Source: Urophycis tenuis | Lineage: Eukaryota > Chordata > Actinopteri > Gadiformes > Phycidae | Direction: 5' to 3' | Assembly: GCA_036785325.1 (NCBI GenBank) | Contig: JAXIVH010000041.1 | Span: 186,001 to 250,000 of the forward strand | Length of the DNA stretch: 64,000 bases | In this document: positions 60,065 to 64,000 of the stretch, piece after piece | How positions within the stretch are numbered: position 1 is the first letter of the stretch | Layout: every line of letters begins with the position of its first letter | Notes under the pieces: model-generated | Seen by the model: the letters and a program-made list of their open reading frames with translations, nothing else | Databases searched by the model: none | What the model was told of the DNA's origin: nothing | Translations under genes and position numbers: made by a program

Positions 60065-60766
60065 AATCACTTACTTGGAACGGCATGATCCCATATCGCT
60101 GTGAAGGGATGGCGTTAACCAGGTGGGCGTGCAACCCCTCGAGAGAGTTGCTGCCTCACCGGCACTTGTACTTGTTCAGCCGGATGCAGTTCTTCACAAC
60201 CACCTTCACAGAGACATACAGCTGTATGCCAGGGGGGTCATGTAACACACAACCTATTGCAAGGTCCTCATTTATGCTGGTGTCATTTTGAAATGTTACC
60301 ATATACAAGTTTGAATGGTTTTGACACACGATGACTGCAGAGACAGCTGCAGGATGGCCCACGAAGCAGGACGGAGGGGGCCTGTGGCTGTGCGGGGAGG
60401 ACCAGCGGTATGGGTGCTGCCGACACAGGGGGCGGGCGGGCCACAGGCTGACACAGCAGGAGGCCTCGGCTGGAGGCGGGTGGGCGCAGGAGGCTTCGGC
60501 CGGGTGGAGGACGACAACGCAGTGGGCTGAACGGGCCGGTTGGTGGGAGTCACAGGCTCTGGCTCATCAACAAATAACCTGGAAATATAAAATACACACG
60601 TGATCAGTATTGATATTGATATCTTTTATAAGAACACTGTTCATACCGTTTACACTTTTTATACAACTGTTTATACAATGTCCATACTGTTTATTTATTA
60701 ATGTTTATCACTGAAAAATAAAGGTGACTTGGTATGACTTGTGTGCTATTTTCTTTCCACAGCCAA
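59768..60766. repeat. 1-kb insert, duplicate of copy 8
   Basis: Same long TG run and same CAATGCACGCG edge. Confidence 0.9.
60075..60578 (-). pseudogene. Captured exon-like block, duplicate of copy 8
   Basis: Stop-bearing allele, as in copy 8. Confidence 0.6.
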
Positions 60767-62674
60767 CAGAACACACATGAATCAGCTTATTATTTCGACG
60801 ACCCATGGGCAAATATAGTCATGCCATACGTCGTTGGAAAGCTTAGATTTCCCCGTTTAAAATGAGCCCATCTCCGAGCAATTTGGTTGCTCACAGACAA
60901 ATCTGCGTCAGGTTGACTGAAGTCTACACAGCAGCTAAAGACATACCTTCAACGTTTCAATTAACATCAATCTTTCCTTACAGAACACAAATTAATTAGC
61001 TTAGTATTTCAACGACCCATGAGTCAATATACTCTTGCCATACGCCGTTGGAAAGCTTAGATTTCCCCGCTTAAAATGAGCCCATCCGCGAGCAGTCTGG
61101 TTGATCAAAGACTAAACTGCGTCAGGTTGACTGAAGTCTACCCAGCAGCTAAAAACATACCTTCAACGTTTAAATTAACATCAATCTTTCCTTACAGAAC
61201 AGAAATTAATTAGCTTAGTATTTCAATGACCCTTGAGTCAATATACTCTTGCCATACGCCGTTGGAAAGCTTAGATTTCCCCGCTTAAAATGAGCCCATC
61301 CGCGAGCAGTCTGGTTGATCACAGACTAAACTGCGTCAGGTTGACTGAAGTCTACCCAGCAGCTAAAAACATACCTTCAACGTTTCAATTAACATCAATC
61401 TTTCCTTACAGAACAGAAATTAATTAGCTTAGTATTTCAATGACCCATGAGTCAATATAGTCTTGCCATACGCCGTTGGAAAGCTTAGATTTCCCCGCTT
61501 AAAATGAGCCCATCCGCGAGCAGTCTGGTTGATCACACACTAAACTGCGTCAGGTTGAATGAAGTCTACCCAGCAGCTAAAAACATACCTTTAACGTTTC
61601 AATTAACATCAATCTTTCCTTACAGAACCCAAATTAATTAGCTTAGTATTTCAACGACCCTTTGGTGAATATAGTCTTGCCATACGCCGTTGGAAAGCTT
61701 AGATTTCCCCGCTTATAATGAGCCCATCCCTGAGCAATTTGGTTGCTCACAGACTAAACTGCGTGAGGTTGACTGAAGTCTACCCAGCAGCTAAAAACAT
61801 ACCTTCAACTTTTCAATTAACATCAATCTTTCCTTACAGAACACAAATTAATTAGCTTAGTATTTCAACGACCCATGAGTCAATATAGTCTTTCCATACG
61901 CCGTTGGAAAGCTTAGATTTCCCCGCTTAAAATGAGCCCATCCGCGAGCAGTCTGGTTGATCACAGACTAAACTGCGTCAGGTTTAATGAAGTCTACCCA
62001 GCAGCTAAAAACATACCTTTAACGTTTCAATTGACATCAATCTTTCCTTACAGAACACAAATTAATTAGCTTAGTATTTCAACGGGCCATTGGTGAATAT
62101 AGTCTTGCCATACGCCGTTGAAAAGCTTAGATTTCCCCGCTTATAATGAGCCCATCCCCAAGCAATTTGGTTGCTCAGAGACAAAACTGTGTCAGGTTGA
62201 CTGAAGTCTACCCAGCAGCTAAAAACATACCTTCAACGTTTCAATTAACATCAATCTTTCCTTACAGATCACAAATTAATTAGCTTAGTATTTCAACGAC
62301 CAATGAGTCAATATAGTCTTGCCATACGCCGTTGGAAAGCTTAGATTTCCCCGCTTAAAATGAGCCCATCCGCGAGCAGTCTGCTTGCTCACAGACAAAA
62401 CTGCGTCAGATTGACTGAAGTCTACCCAGCAGCTAAAAACATACCTTCAACGTTTCAATTAAGATCAATCTTTCAATAAAGAACATAAATTAATTAGCTT
62501 AGTATTTCAACGACCCATGACTCAATATAGTCTTGCCATACGCCGTTGGGAACCTTAGATTTCCCCGCTTAAAATGAGCCCATCCCCGAGCAATTTGGTT
62601 GCTCACAGACAAAACTGCGTCAGGTTCACTGAAGTCTACCCAGCAGCTAAAAACATACCTTCAACTTTTCAATT
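60767..62674 (+). repeat. 214-bp satellite, array beyond the duplication (9 monomers)
   Basis: Identity to copy A stops at 61,416. Later monomers resemble array 1 (for example GGTTTAATGAAGTC near 61,983 and near 17,105; ACAGAACCC near 61,625 and near 16,746), so this part is related to 16,555-18,010. Confidence 0.93.
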
Positions 62675-62922
62675 CACGCGTTTTTTTTGTAACACGTGTA
62701 GCTATGATAAAGGACACATGTTTTGGCCTGTTTTATTATTCATAGTTGGCTTAACAGTAATAGAATATTATTATATGCTATAAGTGACCAGACGTCCGAG
62801 ATCAAAACTGGGAGCATAATCCCCGAGAAGGGGGAAAAAAAGGGTCAGCTATGTTTAAGTATATATATATATGTGTGTGTATATATAAGTGTGTGTGTGT
62901 GTGTGTATATATGCGCCTGCGC

Positions 62923-62969
<47 letters not shown>

Positions 62970-63670
62970 AATCACTTACTTGGAACGGCATGATCCCATA
63001 TCGCTGTGAAGGGATGGCGTTAACCAGGTGGGTGTGCAACCCCTCGAGAGAGTTGCTGCCTCGCCGGCACTTGTACTTGTTCAGCCGGATGCAGTTCTTC
63101 ACAACCACCTTCACAGAGACATACAGCTGTATGCCAGGGGGGTCCTGTAACACACAACCTATTGCAAGGTCCTCATTTATGCTGGTTTCATTTTGAAATG
63201 TTACCATATACAAGTTTGAATGGTTTTGACACACGATGACTGCAGAGACAGCTGCAGGATGGCCCACGAAGCAGGACGGAGGGGGCCTGTGGCTGTGCGG
63301 GGAGGACCAGCGGTATGGGTGCTGCCGACACAGGGGGCGGGCGGGCCAGAGGCTGATGCAGCAGGAGGCCTCGGCTGGAGGCGGGTGGGCGCAGGAGGCT
63401 TCGGCCGGGTGGAGGACGACAACGCAGTGGGCTGAACGGGCCGGTTGGTGGGAGTCACAGGCTCTGGCTCATCAACAAATAACCTGGAAATATAAAATAC
63501 ACACGTGATCAGTATTGATATTGATATCTTTTATAAGAACACTGTTCATACCGTTTAGACTTTTTATACAACTGTTTATACAATGTCCATACTGTTTATT
63601 TATTAATGTTTATCACTGAAAAATAAAGGTGACTTGGTATGACTTGTGTGCTATTTTCTTTCCACAGCCA
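62675..63670. repeat. 1-kb insert in satellite, copy 14 (last)
   Basis: Has TATATATAAGTGTG and a unique GCGCCTGCGCGCG in the microsatellite (about 62,912). CCGTTTAGAC replaces CCGTTTACAC. Confidence 0.9.
62980..63483 (-). pseudogene. Captured exon-like block, copy 14 (no CGA-to-TGA stop)
   Basis: CGA kept. Private changes include D to E (QNETSINEDL), H to Q-type and C to S-type changes in the GC-rich half (GGGCCAGAGGC), and A to T in GLHTHL. Confidence 0.6.
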
Positions 63671-64000
63671 ACAGAACACACATGAATCAGCTTATTATTT
63701 CGACGACCCATGGGCAAATATAGTCATGCCATACGTCGTTGGAAAGCTTAGATTTCCCCGTTTAAAATGAGCCCATCTCCGAGCAATTTGGTTGCTCACA
63801 GACAAATCTGCGTCAGGTTGACTGAAGTCTACACAGCAGCTAAAGACATACCTTCAACGTTTCAATTAACATCAATCTTTCCTTACAGAACACAAATTAA
63901 TTAGCTTAGTATTTCAACGACCCTTTAGTGAATATAGTCTTGCCATACGCCGTTGGAAAGCTTAGATTTCCCCGCTTAAAATGAGCCCATCCGCGAGCAG
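63671..64000 (+). repeat. 214-bp satellite, array cut by the window end
   Basis: One post-insert monomer and part of a CCCTTTAGTG monomer, the usual order after an insert. Confidence 0.93.

Larger units (their letters stand above)
44481..61378 (+). repeat. 16,898-bp segmental tandem duplication, copy B
   Basis: Head-to-tail copy of 27,583-44,480. Sequence correspondence at this offset continues to 61,415 and breaks at 61,416 (G against C at 44,518). The parts inside it are listed below by position only where useful; their structure is as in copy A. Confidence 0.95.

Noticed and set aside
1..64000. tRNA, rRNA, viral or toxin genes
   Set aside because: No cloverleaf with conserved A/B boxes, no rRNA core motif, and no viral or toxin protein signature seen on reading both strands.

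Overview
This window is eukaryotic subtelomeric DNA made almost entirely of nested tandem repeats. I find no intact protein-coding gene, rRNA, tRNA, CRISPR array or bacterial operon. TTAGGG-type telomeric repeats, long (TG)n tracts and a captured exon-like block with GT/AG splice signals point to an animal, most likely a vertebrate. Short LINE/SINE tails of the form 'TTCCCA..TGGGATTAATAAAGTATT' followed by TCTAT-type repeats are typical of ray-finned fish, so a teleost is my best guess (inference, about 0.6). The G-rich telomeric strand is the plus strand throughout, which would put the chromosome end to the right.

Layout. (1) 1-16,338: six tandem composite units of about 2.75 kb plus part of a seventh. 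Each has about 0.9 kb of degenerate 12-bp telomere-like repeat (TTAGGG alternating with TTAAGG or CTAAGG) and about 1.8 kb of non-telomeric flank. In the telomere-like tracts the units follow a three-unit higher-order pattern of about 8.28 kb (unit 1 = 4, 2 = 5, 3 = 6). The array ends in five perfect TTAGGG hexamers. (2) 16,342-36,425: a 214-bp HindIII-containing satellite interrupted by seven copies of a roughly 1.0-kb insert. (3) 36,426-37,105: low-copy sequence with a C19 hairpin and regularly spaced inverted CCAAT boxes. (4) 37,106-37,480: a gradient from degenerate to near-canonical telomere repeat, read as a fossil chromosome end. (5) 37,476-42,316: a diverged unit, a shortened unit and a near-normal unit of the composite repeat. 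(6) 42,317 onward: satellite and inserts again. The stretch 27,583-44,480 is then repeated head-to-tail at 44,481-61,378 with a constant offset of 16,898 bp and only two substitutions noticed. The window closes in more satellite.

The 1-kb insert occurs 14 times. It always sits at the same phase of the 214-bp monomer, replaces about 15-18 bp of it, and is always followed by the same diverged monomer subtype. It carries a minus-strand block of about 504 bp that looks like an internal exon, with an acceptor (TTTCCAG) and a donor (GTAAGT). The block has a frame break, and in 8 of 14 copies also a CGA-to-TGA stop, so I call it an amplified pseudo-exon. Every long open frame in the telomere-like tracts is low-complexity translation of the repeat.

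The points most worth following up are the 16.9-kb near-perfect duplication (very recent event or assembly artefact), the satellite-borne amplified exon, the reuse of one junction point in the composite unit, and a recurring set of CTCF-like, NF-Y-like and ZNF143-like motifs next to the telomere-like tracts. That set could be tested as a TERRA-type promoter.
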